Shown here piece by piece: positions 1-13,369 of a stretch of DNA of 64,000 nt. The position numbers and the translations under genes are program-made. The number at the start of each line of letters is the position of its first letter. The stretch's first letter is position 1. Under the pieces are notes generated by a model. The model saw only the letters and a program-made list of their open reading frames with translations, did no database searches and was not told the DNA's origin. Source of the stretch: Gymnogyps californianus (taxonomy: Eukaryota > Chordata > Aves > Accipitriformes > Cathartidae); contig NC_059479.1 in the NCBI RefSeq assembly GCF_018139145.2, positions 5,208,001 to 5,272,000 of the forward strand. The letters are read 5' to 3'.

Positions 1-3000
1 TGACTGTAACACAGTTTTGTCTATATTCATTATGTGTCTATGTAATTATTGTCAAATATTATACAAATAGCTATTTTTATAAGCAGAAACTGGGATTCTT
101 AGTCTCACAACTCCTTTACTCTCTTATTTATAGGATCTAGTTATTCTAGCTAGAAAAGAAAAAGCAGACTGACAATCAGTTTATTCCAAGCTGTTCCAAT
201 TATGTAGTCACTTGATTTCAAGCATGAATAGTTTGAATATGATATAAGAAAAGTGCTGGAATGGAAATAGCTGTTGACAGGCTCCCACCTATGGGAAACA
301 CGAAACATATCTACTGTTTTAGGGTACTGTTACAAAACAGCCAGTCTCCAGAGCCTCTTTCAGGATTCCAGGGAAATGTTAGAAGGCTCAAACTTTCTTT
401 TCTCCAGGGTTTTTATTAGAAGAAATTCATTCAAATTCAAACACTCCAATAAACAAGCAGGCAAGCAGAGTTAGTTACAAGTCCTCAAGGTACTACAAAC
501 CAGGCGAGTGTTTAGTGTATCTCAAAACTATTAAACTCAGCATAGATGCATTCTTTACTGTAATGTAATGCTTAATTACTTTTGCAATGCTATGAATACC
601 TTTAAAGAATACTTGCCCTAGAAATTTCTTTTATACAATAATCATTATCAAATATTTGTCATTAAAAACCTGTTGTGGCTATCCAATAGTAGATGAACTT
701 TAGCTGTATTACTTCACACCATTTATTACTCCAGACGCTTATGACCAACATTAATTTAAGCAGCTATGTACTAAACAAGTATGTTGAAACAGATTTCCTT
801 TAACAGAAACCTGGTAAACATCAGGCATGTTTTGAGACCAAGGCATCCATTTAGTTTCTAGGCACACGTACTAAAAAATGCCCACCAAACAAGTACCTAC
901 TTGGCAGAGGGTGTTTGGCTTTACTGAAATATGAATGTTAGTACCACTGACACTAATTATTTTATTTCTAAGGGGAATTTTACTAAGCAGGAAATTTTAG
1001 TAAATTTGTTCATTGGCTGGCACTTTAAGTTTACACATTTGAAGTGTAAAACATTAAATTTAATATTTATCTTTAATCTTCATATTAGAAGTGGAGAGGA
1101 AGACGATGTTTCAGTTTCCTTAAAACTGAGACATTTGAAACAGCTAAAAGCACTCAAAGTAGTGGTTAAAGAAACCGTACTGTAGAAATGTCTTTTACGC
1201 ACCTTCAGTGTTTTTTCATAACAGACTCCAGCTGTGGATTGCTCAAGAACTACACAACACTTTTTAACCTTGCAATGGAAGCATTTAAGGGTAATGATCC
1301 TCTCTGCCCATCAGATTACTGTACTTCTGCAGGAAGTAGACTGAAAAGCATTTCTTGTGGCCACTACCTTTTTTACTTCTTTAATCCCAATAACGCCAGC
1401 AACCAAATAGAGAAGAAAACCTGGGAACAAAGTATCTAAGCAAAATATCAAGGTGATTTTATTCATCACATATCGTACCTTTTAAAGAAGAGTCCTGGGC
1501 AGCCAGCTAGTGGACTGCCTCCTTGCTCTACTAGTGTCTTGAGGAACCCCTTGAAAGGAGCCAGGATTATATCTCCCCTCTCCAGAGGGCACATGAGGTC
1601 GACACAGCAAGGGGAAAGCCAACTGGGCAAGGACAGATCGGCAACGCAATAAAGACAGTAAAGAGACATTGTGGAAAGGAACCTGGAGCAGATGCACGGG
1701 CAGACCTCAAAAGTGACAGAAAGAATTTTCTTTAGGCCTAAAGGAGAGTATTTATGCAATCCACAAAGCCACTGAACATTGTAAGCCTGAAAAATTGGGA
1801 AGTAGGCAGATATTTTTTTAAAAGATAATTATTTTTCAACCTTTTATTTCTATTTTGACACTATAAAATTTGTGGTTCAAGTTTGCATCTTAATAAAGCT
1901 CAGCCCTTTAAAGTCAAAACCTTTTGGTATCTTTAGGGAGCTGGAAACAAGGAAACTCTTCATCTCAACAGACTTAATTTCTAACTTCCCCACTCATAAC
2001 AGCTGTGATCTGGATAATCAAATACTATATTTTGAGTGCAAATATGCTTTTACCTTCTCATTTCAACTTGCTCACTCTGAAGGATAAAAGTTCACCTACA
2101 GCCATCACTTCTACCCTAACCAGAGTGAAACAAAACAAAAGAAAACCAAACCAAATCTCCAAAAACCCATAGCATCAGATCTCTCTTAAGAAAACATCCA
2201 CAGGTACTAAAAAGAGGAGCTATAAACCTTATGACAAAAATGTGACCATCAACACTGTAGTCCATTCTCTGTAGTTTTGTTGCAGCCACTGACACGTCTC
2301 AAACATTTGATTTCCAGTTTTGTTCCACGTTCTCCCAAGCAAAACAGCACAGCAGAGGCATTGCTCACAGTATCAGTGTTCTCACACTGCCAGGTCAGCT
2401 GAAATGACCAGGAAAGCTGTATTTGAAAATTGCCAGACCCTCTCAACTTTGCAGCGCATCCTGAAAATGAACACACTAACCTTAACTATGGCCATACACT
2501 CTATTCAGATCTCCAGAGCCCCTAGAGTAGCAACTTCTGTTTTTCTAAGCCAGGATTGAAATGCAAATACAGCAATATGCCAAACTCTGGAAATACACAG
2601 TTGTTTATTTACTCATGCGTAAGTGGCCTAACTGGAAGCTGGTACATAACAGGCTAAATGAGCAACTAAATCACTTCTGAGAGTATAATATGATGGGGGC
2701 AAGGAGGGCAGAAACCAGACAGGAATCGAGAAGCAATTTGTCCACACAGAAAAATCATTTAAGACATATTTTTTTAATTTCTGCTGACAGTTGTTCAAAG
2801 GGTCTTCTTTGTTGGGGCTGGGGGGGGCGGGCGGTTAGGATTATCTTGCTCTTTGCCACACCAGAGAGGCACAGTCCACCATTCAAGTGACCTTAGTTCA
2901 AGGAGTAAGAGTTCCCCACTGTGGGGCCAGGGAAGGCCATCACAGCACTGACACACAGACTGTCAGGGCTGGCGGGTTGACCCGATTATACTCCATTTTG

Positions 3001-6000
3001 TCTCTTTTGCAGGGACTTTGTAAGGAGCCTCTCATCTGCCCTGCCAGCCAGAGGCATCAGAGCTAGAACCTCACCCAACCGCAGTAAGAACAAAGAAACA
3101 TTTTAAAGAAATGGGGATACAAATTAATGTGCATAGAAATAAACCACTGAAATAGGCATTAAAAAACCTGCCTTATAACCAGTAGAATATTTTGCTAATA
3201 AATATGTTTACTGTCCTATTGATTACAAAGCATCTCTGCTGATGTTTCTTCTCAGTTGCTTATTTTTTTACTCTATGATTGTACAATGTTTGGCACTATA
3301 GGGTTCTGATCTCAGCTGGGGCCTCAAGCACTATCATCACAGCAATCTAAAAAATGGTGACAGAAATGCTCTCAGTGTCAGTAAAGAATATACATGTGTG
3401 TATATACACATTTTCCACTTTCCTGAACCTTGGTGACCTCCTCACCTTGATTTCCTGAAAAAGACAGTGTTTTAAATAGGCTTGTTTATGAACAAAAACC
3501 CTATTATTATTTACAGTTAAAAGGCTTGTATCCAAGGTTCTCAAGGTATCAATAAAAATGACTCTTACAATACATTAATGAAGTGCACTAAGAAAGAACC
3601 ACTAAGCTGTTTGGCAGGTGGATGAACTTAAACAGAATGCTTTTCCAAATATTACCAGTAGGACAGATGGAATCATGAAACTGTTTCTATTTCTGAAACG
3701 AAACACGTGGAAGTTCTGCTTTTAACTATCTCGTATCTTATTCCTTATTAAAAAACTATAAATATGCAATAAATGAAAAACCTTTTAACATACAAAAATC
3801 AAGTTGAATTAATGAGCAATAAGTATTATACTGATTAAGATTTCTGACGTAATATTTTTTATTTACAATTTTCATGAAAGATTGTTTAAAAAATTCCAGC
3901 TGATACACACTGTTCTACTATTTCAATGAGTTTTTCACTAAAAAATTGCATTGACATAATGAATTCGTAAGGGTAAAGGTGAATTAAACTTCTTTTGGTT
4001 TTGGCCTGAAGTCATAAAACCAAGAAACAAACACACAGCCAGCGAAAGTGTTTTTAATTAATATAAAAAGGTAAAAACGCTCTTTACATCAAGCCTCTTT
4101 ATCTTAGTTAAATGAATGTTTATACATTTGCATAAGAAAGTAAATCTACGTGTAAATAAAGTTTTTTTTACAAAGTGTAGTGTGGTATCATATTCAGGGA
4201 TGTGCTGCCCTGTTGGTTGCAACCTAAATAAATATCAAGGAAAAACTGGAGCTAATTCAGTATAAATCTGAGCTGCGGTATCACGCATCCATGTCAGTTC
4301 AAGTATCTCCACAGTCCATCTGTTTGGATGACAAATATTCAGACTACAAAAGTGCTGCCCAATGAGGAAATCATTGGCACCAGCTGGGAACCAGATCTGT
4401 GCTCAGAAGAGAAAACTAGAAATTAAAGAGGTAAACACTGATGAAACGCATTCAAAATCCAGACAGTGGCAGTTTGCCACAGTTGTGCCTAAACAGTTAT
4501 CTCTCACCAAATGAAGCACCGAATGAACTTAAAGGCCAACAAAGCTACATACGTGACAGACCATACCAGACAGGGATTTTTCATATAGCTTCATGTTTAC
4601 TTTAATGCCCAACGTCTAGCCCAGGTTCTCAGAGATTACCATGTCCTATGCAATTACTACAATCAGCCCCCAATACACTAAACTTCTTAGTGGCAGTGAT
4701 CTGACAGTGCAGATTAGCTGATGGTGCTGGCTTTTAAACTACGTCACAGCTAGAACTAGTGTTGGATTAGAGAGAGGCACAATGGTGGGATGACAGAGCC
4801 TCAAAATAATATGCTTACATATAATGCCATAACAAAGCAGTAACGTGCATTGGCTCATTGGTCACAGCTGAACAAAACACACAGTACCCGATTTCTCTTT
4901 CCTTAAATGATTCTTTCACTTGTTGCTTTCTGAAACCTTAATTCTATGATTTGGCCAGTCATCAAAGTTTTTATCTTTTTAAAATTTCAGGCAGAGCCCA
5001 AAGCCAAGTGAAGTCATTTGTTATCCACAAAGACCTTCTCAAGTCTTGAATAATCCCCTTTGTGGACAGTTATTCATTTTACATGATACTGTTCTGAAGT
5101 AACACCGAATGAATGATTTTACATCCTAATATATGCTGGACTGAAGAAAGCTGGCTGCTTGAGTCAAAGGGGAGATAATGACATAAGAGAAACTTACGCT
5201 GCAGGAATGAAAGGCAGAAACCCAGGAACACACTGTCTGAATTCCAACACTGGAGTTAAGAAACTAAAGTATGGAATATTCTATATGTGGGTTTTCTTTT
5301 GCCATTCCACAGAAGTGTTTCTTATTTTGCAAAGTTCCTATTTCTCTTGTTCTGTCTGAAGTAAAGGATGAACAGTTTAGCAGTCTGGCTCTATGGATTT
5401 AGTTGTCATACAGCCCTGGAAAGGACAGACTCTAAAGGAGAATAACTTTTTCAATGTGTTTTAGCAAGTGGAAATCTTGAGAGAATCATAATCTTGTGCA
5501 GTAGTCCTTTGAATCATAAACTTCTATGTCAATACTCAGGAAGCAAGCTGAGACGGGGAAAATGTAGCACCTGTAATCTGCCCACAACCTGGGCGCCCAA
5601 AGCAGATTCGATTTTTGGATTACGGTACAGCAACCTGGTGATAAAATCCAGAAAAGGAATCTTTCTTATATTAATGTGGTAACTGAAATCTCTGTATTTA
5701 ATGTATTAAGACAATAGCCACACATACATCACTGCTTCCTAATGTGATAAGAGGAATGTTGGTTGATCACTTTGCAAAAATAAAGGCAAAAATATCACCA
5801 ACGCAACTCTGAAAAGAAAAATATATTCCAAATACAAATATTCAGATATTGATCTTCTCCAGCTACAAAGGTATACATCCAAATTCAATAGCCCAAAACA
5901 ACATACTCTACAAATATTTGTAAAGTACTTTTCCAATAAATGGATGCTGGATCAGAACACCTAGAAGCCTCACTTTTCTGCTTTTCTACTGGTAAGGTCT

Positions 6001-8607
6001 GAAGGTTAATTCTGCAGGATACACAACATTGACTGTTGAGTATATTTGAGTGTACTCGTAATACCCTGTCCTTTCATTTTGCACAACCAATTCCATGACA
6101 ATTTTGCAATTTAAGAAAAAAAAAAGGCATGTATAACTTGATAATGTCCTCTAAATATAAAGCCTGCAAATTCAAATTATTGTATACATGTATAGTAAAT
6201 ATACATATATAAAAAGTATATAATAACAAAAGATTGATACAGATAAATCTAGACTTATTCAATTCAATGACCGTTTACTATATTAGAAATCAAAATGAGT
6301 ACTCCTAAATTTTGAGTATGAGCATCAGTCAGGCTCTTTCTTAAATCGCTCAAATGTCAAACATTAGTATCAATGTTTATGTCAAAAGGTATTTGTTAAT
6401 AATTCAGATAAGCTTTTTCAATTTTGTCAATGGTAGCTTTAACATCTGCATTCTAGGTGTCTTACAACAGTACACTGAGTAACATTATTGCCAGTGGAAA
6501 TTTTTATACCTTTTTTTTGTTTTGGAAGAGAAAATGCATTCTGTCTTCCGTAAATGTCCTTTGACTATCAATTTTCAGCATATGTTAAAATAATTTTTTA
6601 TCTCATGTTTAAAGCATCTGTGTTGATAATGTTAATCACACTTTCTCCACTTCTTTCACACTATTTAATTTTGGTTCCATTTTCCAATGACTTTGCAGCA
6701 GATATTTTATTTGATATGTTATTTAAGTGTATCAAAGACAAAAATCCATAAATCAACAGGTAGAACATTTTTTAATATATTTTTCACTTTCTATTTTCTG
6801 CATTGATTTATGTATTTACAGTGATTTATTTTTGGAACAAAGGACTTATTGATAAATCGGCTACGTACATTTGAAGATCAAGTCAAGAAATTAATTTCTA
6901 TTGTTTTAACTTAAACACTGAGTTTAAGATCCTTTTTTTCTTGATATAAACTCCTGAAAATCATTATTAGATAGTACGATAAATTCAATATAAATTTAGC
7001 AAACACAAATCTAATAAGCATGTAGAGCTCATCGGTAATAATCTTTAGAATTTATTCTGAGTTGTTAGGGCTCAAACAAACATCTTGCTTCCTTTCACAA
7101 AGGAAACTTCCTCCAACTCAAAGCTTGAAATTAGTTGAAATTAGCAAATTTTCAGGAATTGAACAAGTAGTTAGAAGAAAATTTCACAGCTTCCTTAAGC
7201 CACCGCATGCATACAACCCATGCAAGCCTGCACATATATTTTTCATCCTGAGTCCCCTTCCTCCTACGCACCCTGTGATGGACCTTTCCTGTAAAGTTGT
7301 TTCCTATCACAGAAAGCAGTCTCATGGGGAAAGCTGCACCCCCATGGTTTTGCTATTTATTCACCTCTTTCTTTTTTAAAATGTTGTATTTTTTGGAAGC
7401 CACTATCTCTTGCAGAAAGACATTCTAATCAACATGTCCTTTTTAAGCTACACTACTTCAGTAATTTTTGTTCTGAATACAGTCATGCACTATAGCTTGT
7501 CTGTAAGACCTACAGAGAAACGGCTAGAACTGGTTCTCCACACATCCAGTGATGAACTGCAGAATCCAGAACTCTCCTTCTAAGGGGTGAGATTGCTAAC
7601 AGTGCTTATCGACTGCCCGAAGCACGGAGATGGCATGGGTTACACATAGCTTCATGACACAGGTACTTAATTTTTGGTTTTGCAGACATAACTTTCAATC
7701 CTGTAGCATGATAAATCTTTTCTGGGTACCCTGACTTCTCCAACTACCATTGATTTTAGTTTGCTCAGAACTAAGACAATTTGGCTATTCTCCACAAAGC
7801 TCATGGCAGGAATATTTCATTGATAGGTTAAGCTTGTAGCTGAATGAAGTAAACCATGTAAATCAAAGCAACTTTGTTTTACACTTCTGTCTAGATATGC
7901 TGCTCAGTCTTGACTGTCACGTGCTTTCCTACGGTGTATTAGCAAAAGATTTCCTGCCAAGAAATTTGCTAAAATCTTACTGAAAGACTAATTTGCATAT
8001 ATGTTAGTATACAATATAGGCATATGGTAGTAACAGCTGATAGTGGAAGGACGAGGAAAACATGTAAATAAGAAATATATAACAAGATTAGAAAGGAATG
8101 GTTTGGGTATGTATCTTGAGTAACTTGTACATAATTAGAAACACTGGGAGCACTATAGAAAAACAAAGACTTACAATACTGCTTCTCCCTTCCTCCCCTA
8201 AATTGATACTTCATTTTATTAGGTCACAGATGAAATATATAATAATTGCTTTTCATATCACTACCAAAATACTTTTAATCTAAAATAGCTTTCTGGTCAT
8301 AAATTAATAATTTTACAAAATAAAATAACTCATTATTATTAGAGGTGGGTAACAGAAAAAAGACGAGGGAATTAATAGTAAAACTGTATTTACTATTATT
8401 TTTGCAGATTTATGTGGACAGGGCTATCAGTTTTAGTTATTTATTTATCACACCATATAAGTCAATTTTTAGTCATTTTCAAATCCCTACATTACTCTCC
8501 AGTGTGAAATTAATTAAGAGAGGCCTAAGAAAGACAGTCGTTGATTGTGTCAAACAGAGTGCAAAATGTCAGGGAATACTGGGATTTCAGCACAACTTTT
8601 TACTTAC
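1..8607. other. Unassigned AT-rich non-coding stretch
   Basis: No gene, RNA gene or recognisable transposon could be supported here. Open frames on both strands are short and match no family I know. The composition is AT-rich, with two more GC-rich patches at about 1490-1700 and 2800-3080. Local items listed separately are a G-quadruplex motif near 2820 and a possible 9-nt microexon near 3450. A 14-bp perfect palindrome of alternating purine and pyrimidine lies at 3397-3410. The stretch is probably intronic or intergenic. Confidence 0.6.
2814..2834 (+). other. Canonical G-quadruplex motif
   Basis: A run of 4 G, a CT spacer, a run of 8 G, then GGG and GG separated by single C. Splitting the 8-G run gives four G-tracts of at least three with loops of 1-2 bases, which meets the usual G3+N1-7 rule. 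It sits in a locally GC-rich patch of otherwise AT-rich DNA. Folding in vivo is inference. Confidence 0.7.
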
Positions 8608-8645
8608 CTGAGTAGCTATTGTTTTTAGCATCTGCTTTTGCAGGC
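8608..8645 (-). CDS. Candidate 38-nt internal exon, unidentified gene
   Basis: On the minus strand a good 3' splice site (T-rich tract ending TATTTACAG) is followed 38 nt later by a perfect 5' splice site (CTACTCAG then GTAAGT). Two of three frames are open: LQKQMLKTIATQ when entered in phase 1, and PAKADAKNNSYS when entered in phase 2. The third hits a stop. I recognise neither peptide. Both splice sites are among the best in the window, but a 38-nt open segment is easily produced by chance. No start codon, stop codon or neighbouring exon ties it to a named gene. It could be a real small exon, a non-coding exon or a decoy. Confidence 0.2.
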
Positions 8646-10147
8646 CTGTAAATACCCATAAATCTTAAATTTACAAAATAATACCATTTAACACTGATGA
8701 ATTTTAATAATGCATAATCAATAGTTACTACATAGCAACTGAAAACTAAGACAGAAATGCAGCTTCAAAGACTTTCTTCAACCAAAATTTATTTTTCCTG
8801 ATCAGTAACTCACACTAATAAAAGGATTTAAGTGAAAGTTTACAAAACAACTTGATCCAGCCCCTTGTTTCACTTTGGGGCTCTGCATTTACTTCACTGA
8901 AGTCAATACAGACACATCCTCCACCCAAAGGAAAAGAGAAAAAAAACAAACAGAGAAAGCCGCTATCAAATACTTACTTCTGAAAAACAGTTGACTTACA
9001 CAGTACTGTATTTGGAGAGAAAATAAAAGCCTTCTCAACTTATACTGTAAAAACAAATACTCATTAACTCCGGCAACGAAACTTATTATTAGATCCACCT
9101 AGATTCCTACACCATACCCCTTTCACTCAAACATTTGATTTCAAGAGATCCCACCCAGTTCTGATTCACCTTGTCCTGGATGAGCCATGAAACCAGCACA
9201 GTCTATGCCTGTCAGGACAGGCTGGTACCACTAGAAGTGATATGCAACACAAAGTCTGAAAGGCCATAACCTCCATATGCATTAGTGTCCTCTGCTACTG
9301 GAAACTGGAAAACAGAAAATCGGTCTTCTGTGAATGTTATATAAATGAGTAACATTTTTTGGAGAAATTATATACACTGCTTTGATATTTTAAGCTTACG
9401 TAGGTACACTAAGCTTTGCACCTTAACTGTGCAAATATAACGTGGCCTTAACAGTGTTGCTATCAAACAGTGTGCATCAGTTTATAATGAACTCCATTGC
9501 AAGAAAAGGTATTAACCTTTGAATTTGCGAGGAACTTGAAAAAAGACATGCTAGACTTTCAAAAAGTCCTTCCAGTCGCTCTGTAAGGCAGTGAGGCAAG
9601 CACTTTTTTCTACTTAAAGCAGAAATAAAAACTGTAAGACTTTTTTTTTTAAAAGTTGCTTGTATAGAACTCCTGCACAGAGACATTTTTCCTGCCCCCA
9701 TGGCCACGTACATGCTCAGACTACAACCAGCTGTCTGATATCCTTCTTTCTGATTGCTCCTTGTTGGGCATCCCTGTAAGCCTAACTCTCCCACTGTTAC
9801 AAGTAATCTTTATACCCCTTTCTTTGGTTATATGGCACTTGTGTATTACAGAATTCACCCAAGGAACAACAAGAGCCCTATGGAATGAAGCAGAACTCCC
9901 TAGGGCTTGTTTATATATGAATATTGAATTGGAATAACTCAAGACATGAATCCAAACCATAATAGCAAAACTAGCAGAAAAAAGATAAAGATATTTTCAT
10001 ATTTGATTGGGAGCAGCCTACAAAAAAAGATTTACCTACACAAAAATTAGTAAGTCTCATATAAAAATCAGTGTGCCCACCTATAGGTATTCATTCTAAT
10101 CACTCACTGCAATACATCAGTCCACAACTGGCAGGTGGTACCTAGTC
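8646..10147. other. Unassigned non-coding stretch
   Basis: AT-rich sequence with no supported gene. The only structured item is a 16-bp inverted repeat at 9207-9222, with 7-bp arms GCCTGTC/GACAGGC around 2 bases. Minus-strand open frames at 9477-9960 carry no recognisable motif. Confidence 0.6.
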
Positions 10148-10320
10148 AGGGAAAGTGGTAAATGGAGGGCACAGCTTATTCAGACTGATTTGAACAGGCT
10201 GGAGAAACAGGCTACTGGGAAGCTCATGAAGTTCAACACAGGTGAGTGCAAAGCCTTGCATCTAGGATGGAACAGCCCTGTGCAGCAGTACGGGCTGGGC
10301 AGTGACGGGGAACGTGGTGA
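10148..10320 (+). mobile_element. Degraded CR1 reverse-transcriptase fragment
   Basis: The plus strand from about 10190 translates as NRLEKQATGKLMKFNTGECK, then a segment reading HLGWNSPVQQYGLG. This is the CR1 ORF2 block just after the YADD/FADD catalytic box. The younger CR1 in this window has the same block as [20 protein letters not shown] followed by [14 protein letters not shown]. Nucleotide similarity seems to reach upstream to about 10148. Only this internal block survives, without the catalytic box or the 3' tail, so it is an old fragment and not a gene. Its boundaries are approximate. Confidence 0.8.
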
Positions 10321-12880
10321 ACGACAAGTTGTTCATTTTCTCTTCACTGGTCTGCAGTTCCATGTAACATCAGATTTTTCTCTGCTGGATGCTTTTTCTG
10401 TTCACTTTGTTACCTCTAAAACTGGTTATACCCTGCTCTCCAGGTTGCTTTGATTTAACAACCAGTCATTGACTATAAATGTGAGTCGTTTATAGCCCTG
10501 GGGCCTCTGGTATCACCCCATGCTTGATAATGGTCAGCCCACAGTGTACCATATTAAATGTCAAGGTACATGTGGCACCCATGCCCTCAGATAACCATAC
10601 AGCAGAAATAAATCTTCCAACCTACAATTTCAGGTAATTTCACCAACTTGAAATGAAGCTTTTTTTTTTGGAGCATCTCTGAATTCGGCCTTAAGCTACA
10701 AAGGTACGTTCAGCCACTAAAGAAAGTTTCCCAGCCCAGGAAATTAACTTATTCTGGCATCATATTTGGGGTGATGCTATAATCATTCTCTTCCTCGCAT
10801 AATGTGTGCCTGATTACTAAGTCCCAATTACCAGGGTAAGTGAGAACTGCGGGTACTGCCTATCCTCATGTGCCGCAGCCAAAAAAGATCTCTTCTAAAT
10901 ACAAGAATCTGTCAAGACTAATGATGTACAAAGAATGGATGAGTCTGGCTGCATTAGAGTGTGAGAAGGACAAAATTTACCTAAAACTGTTTTATTAAAG
11001 ACATTTACAAGAACAAAACACTACTTGTAAAAGTAATGGAAAGGGAATGTAGGAATGTTGCAAAGGCAGAGGCAGAATTTCAAAATCTAATTACTAGTGT
11101 GAAAAAAGGTGAGGCTTTTTTTTGTTTGTTTTCTCCAGTTTTACCCAGAATTGAGAATCCAACAGGTATAAACTACTATAGGAGACCTGAATCATAAACA
11201 CAGTATTTTGTTGCAGGTGATGCCATCTGTAAGATTTTTCTCTCATCTACTTCGGAATTGAAATTTCTGTCAAGAAGAGATTTGTGTAATGACTTGGGAT
11301 CTTAATTTGGTACAGTGTATTCTAGAGGCATTAAAGATTGGGCTGGGTTCTCCATATGCTAGGATAAATTTCATACTGGCTTTAAAATTGCTAAAATATA
11401 AGGTCTTGAAGTATCACTAAGTTATTTTTAGTTCTCTAACATAATACAGCTGATACAATCAGTGTTATGACTAGAAAAATACATACATGGGCATATGTGT
11501 ACATCTGTATATGTGAAGTACATGTGAAACTCAGATTGTCACAATTTCAGAATCATCAAAATTTCATAACTTACAAATGTTAACTGATGGTTTTCTTGCA
11601 TATGAGGGAGAACCAGCTAGCTCTGACCTGGCACTTCCTGTGCAAGAGCTGTTTATCATGACGAAAAATCGTATTTGAAATGGTAAATAATTTACCTTCT
11701 AAGGCTTAAAACTACCATAAACAAAAATTTTATTTCAACATGAAATAAAAACCCACTTCTCATACCTGAAACTGTAAAACAGAATATTATGTTAAAGAAT
11801 CTGTTTTTAAAAAAAGTTTTTAAACACACATATAAGCACTCCTTTTTTCTCTGTCTTACACGGCAACGAAACAGTGGGACCTACTGCATACTTAGTAAAG
11901 GGATAGGCAGAAAAAGCACTCCCATTGAAACAGTTACTGTTTCTTTGTAAAATAGGGGAGGTTTTTTCAAATAGATAGAATCTAGAACGAAGTATACTGT
12001 AAAGCTTTTGTCAGTGCTTATTTCAAATGACCCGAGTAGCTCATCACAGCTTTGTCAGTACTAAGCAGCATATATATTCCAACAGTTTTTTTAAACCCTT
12101 TTTACCGTACAGCTCTATCATGCATTTTGTATAGACCACCTCTTTTATAAGTACAGTTAGTAGATAACAACTACAGCTTGGTGAAGGTAACAATGCCTTC
12201 TTTCCCCTCGTATGTCTATGAAGATAACAATCACACTGGGCCAAATTCCACAGGAACTATGCCATAAATAGCCTACAAATCTCACTATTTCAGCTCTTCA
12301 GTGTACTGGGTTTCTTTAATAAATTCAGAAGTTCCCCACCATTTGTGTCAAATGCAATATTTCAAAGAAGCTCTGCATTACAGAGCAAAGCTCCATAAGG
12401 AAAGTGTACTTCCCTGTGCAGAGAGGAAACCAAGACTGCCTAGTACAGACTGAGCTGTACTTTGATGTAGTTTTATGCACTCCTCTCTCTTTCATTTACC
12501 CGAAGTTAACCAACTGATAAACAGAAAAAACGTATCCAGGAAACCAAAGATTATTCACTGGGGAGAACAAATTATAAAACTGGTCTTCATGCCCAGTAAT
12601 CGCTTAAATCACAAACCATTAGCAGCAATCACATTGATCACATAAAACAACCTGCAGCCCCAAGAAGCAGCTAACCGTAATCCTTCAGAATATAGACTAT
12701 TAGCAACTGTATGATTTAGTATTGCTAATAGATAATGATTTAAATGGCTATCAAAAGATAATATCAATAGCCACTTTACTATGAAGCTTTGACCTTTGAC
12801 TACTGAACAAAGTAGTATTTTAACTAAATCATTTCAGTGAAGCTCTTTTCTTAGATAACGACGATTTGTTAAGAATTTAG
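10321..12880. other. Unassigned non-coding stretch
   Basis: No gene or repeat recognised. A consensus-like plus-strand 5' splice site (CCAGG then GTAAGTGAG) occurs near 10839 without a convincing exon. The segment at 11475-11530 is rich in alternating CATATG/TGTACA-type steps. Confidence 0.55.
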
Positions 12881-12885
12881 CATAT
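12881..12885. repeat. 5-bp target-site duplication, left copy
   Basis: CATAT directly precedes the TG that opens the LTR and is repeated exactly after its terminal CA at 13498-13502. A perfect direct repeat of this size is the footprint of retroviral integration. Confidence 0.85.
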
Positions 12886-13149
12886 TGTCCTGGTTTCAGC
12901 TGGGACAGAGTTAACTCTCTTCTTAGTAGCTGGTACAGTGCTGGGTTTTGGATTTAGTGTGAGAATAATGTTGATAACACGCTGATGGTTTAGTTGTTGC
13001 TAAGTAGCGCTTATCTTAAGCCAAGGACTTTTCAGTTTCCCATGCTCTGCCAGCAAGCAGGTGTGCAAGGAGCTGGGAGGGAGCACAGCCGGGGCAGCTG
13101 ACCCCAACTAGCCAAAGGGATATTCCTTACCATGGAACATTATGCCCAG

Positions 13150-13157
13150 TATATAAA
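13150..13157 (+). promoter_or_regulatory. TATA box of the solo LTR
   Basis: TATATAAA lies about 210 bp before the polyadenylation signal and is followed by a GC-richer segment, as expected at a retroviral U3/R border. It could still drive transcription rightwards into flanking DNA. Activity cannot be judged from sequence. Confidence 0.65.
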
Positions 13158-13363
13158 CAGGGGAGAGTTGGCCAGGAGGGGTGGATCGCGGCTCGGGAAC
13201 TAACTGGGCATCAGTCGGCGAGTGGTGAGCAACTGCATTGTGCATCACTGGTTGGTTTTTTTTTTTCCTTCCCCCCTTCCTTTTTTTTTGTTGTATTCCT
13301 TTTCATTACTATTATTATTATATTTCATTATTACTATTGTTAGTATTATATTTTACTTTAGTT

Positions 13364-13369
13364 ATTAAA
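13364..13369 (+). terminator. Polyadenylation signal of the solo LTR
   Basis: ATTAAA, a common variant of AATAAA, sits in the right place for the R region of the LTR, about 130 bp before its 3' end. It could also act as a cryptic polyadenylation site for plus-strand transcripts. Confidence 0.6.

Noticed and set aside
1466..1759. 97-codon minus-strand frame in a GC-richer patch ending near AAAAG/GTACGA
   Set aside because: Two overlapping frames are open, neither resembles a known protein, and the acceptor is ambiguous.
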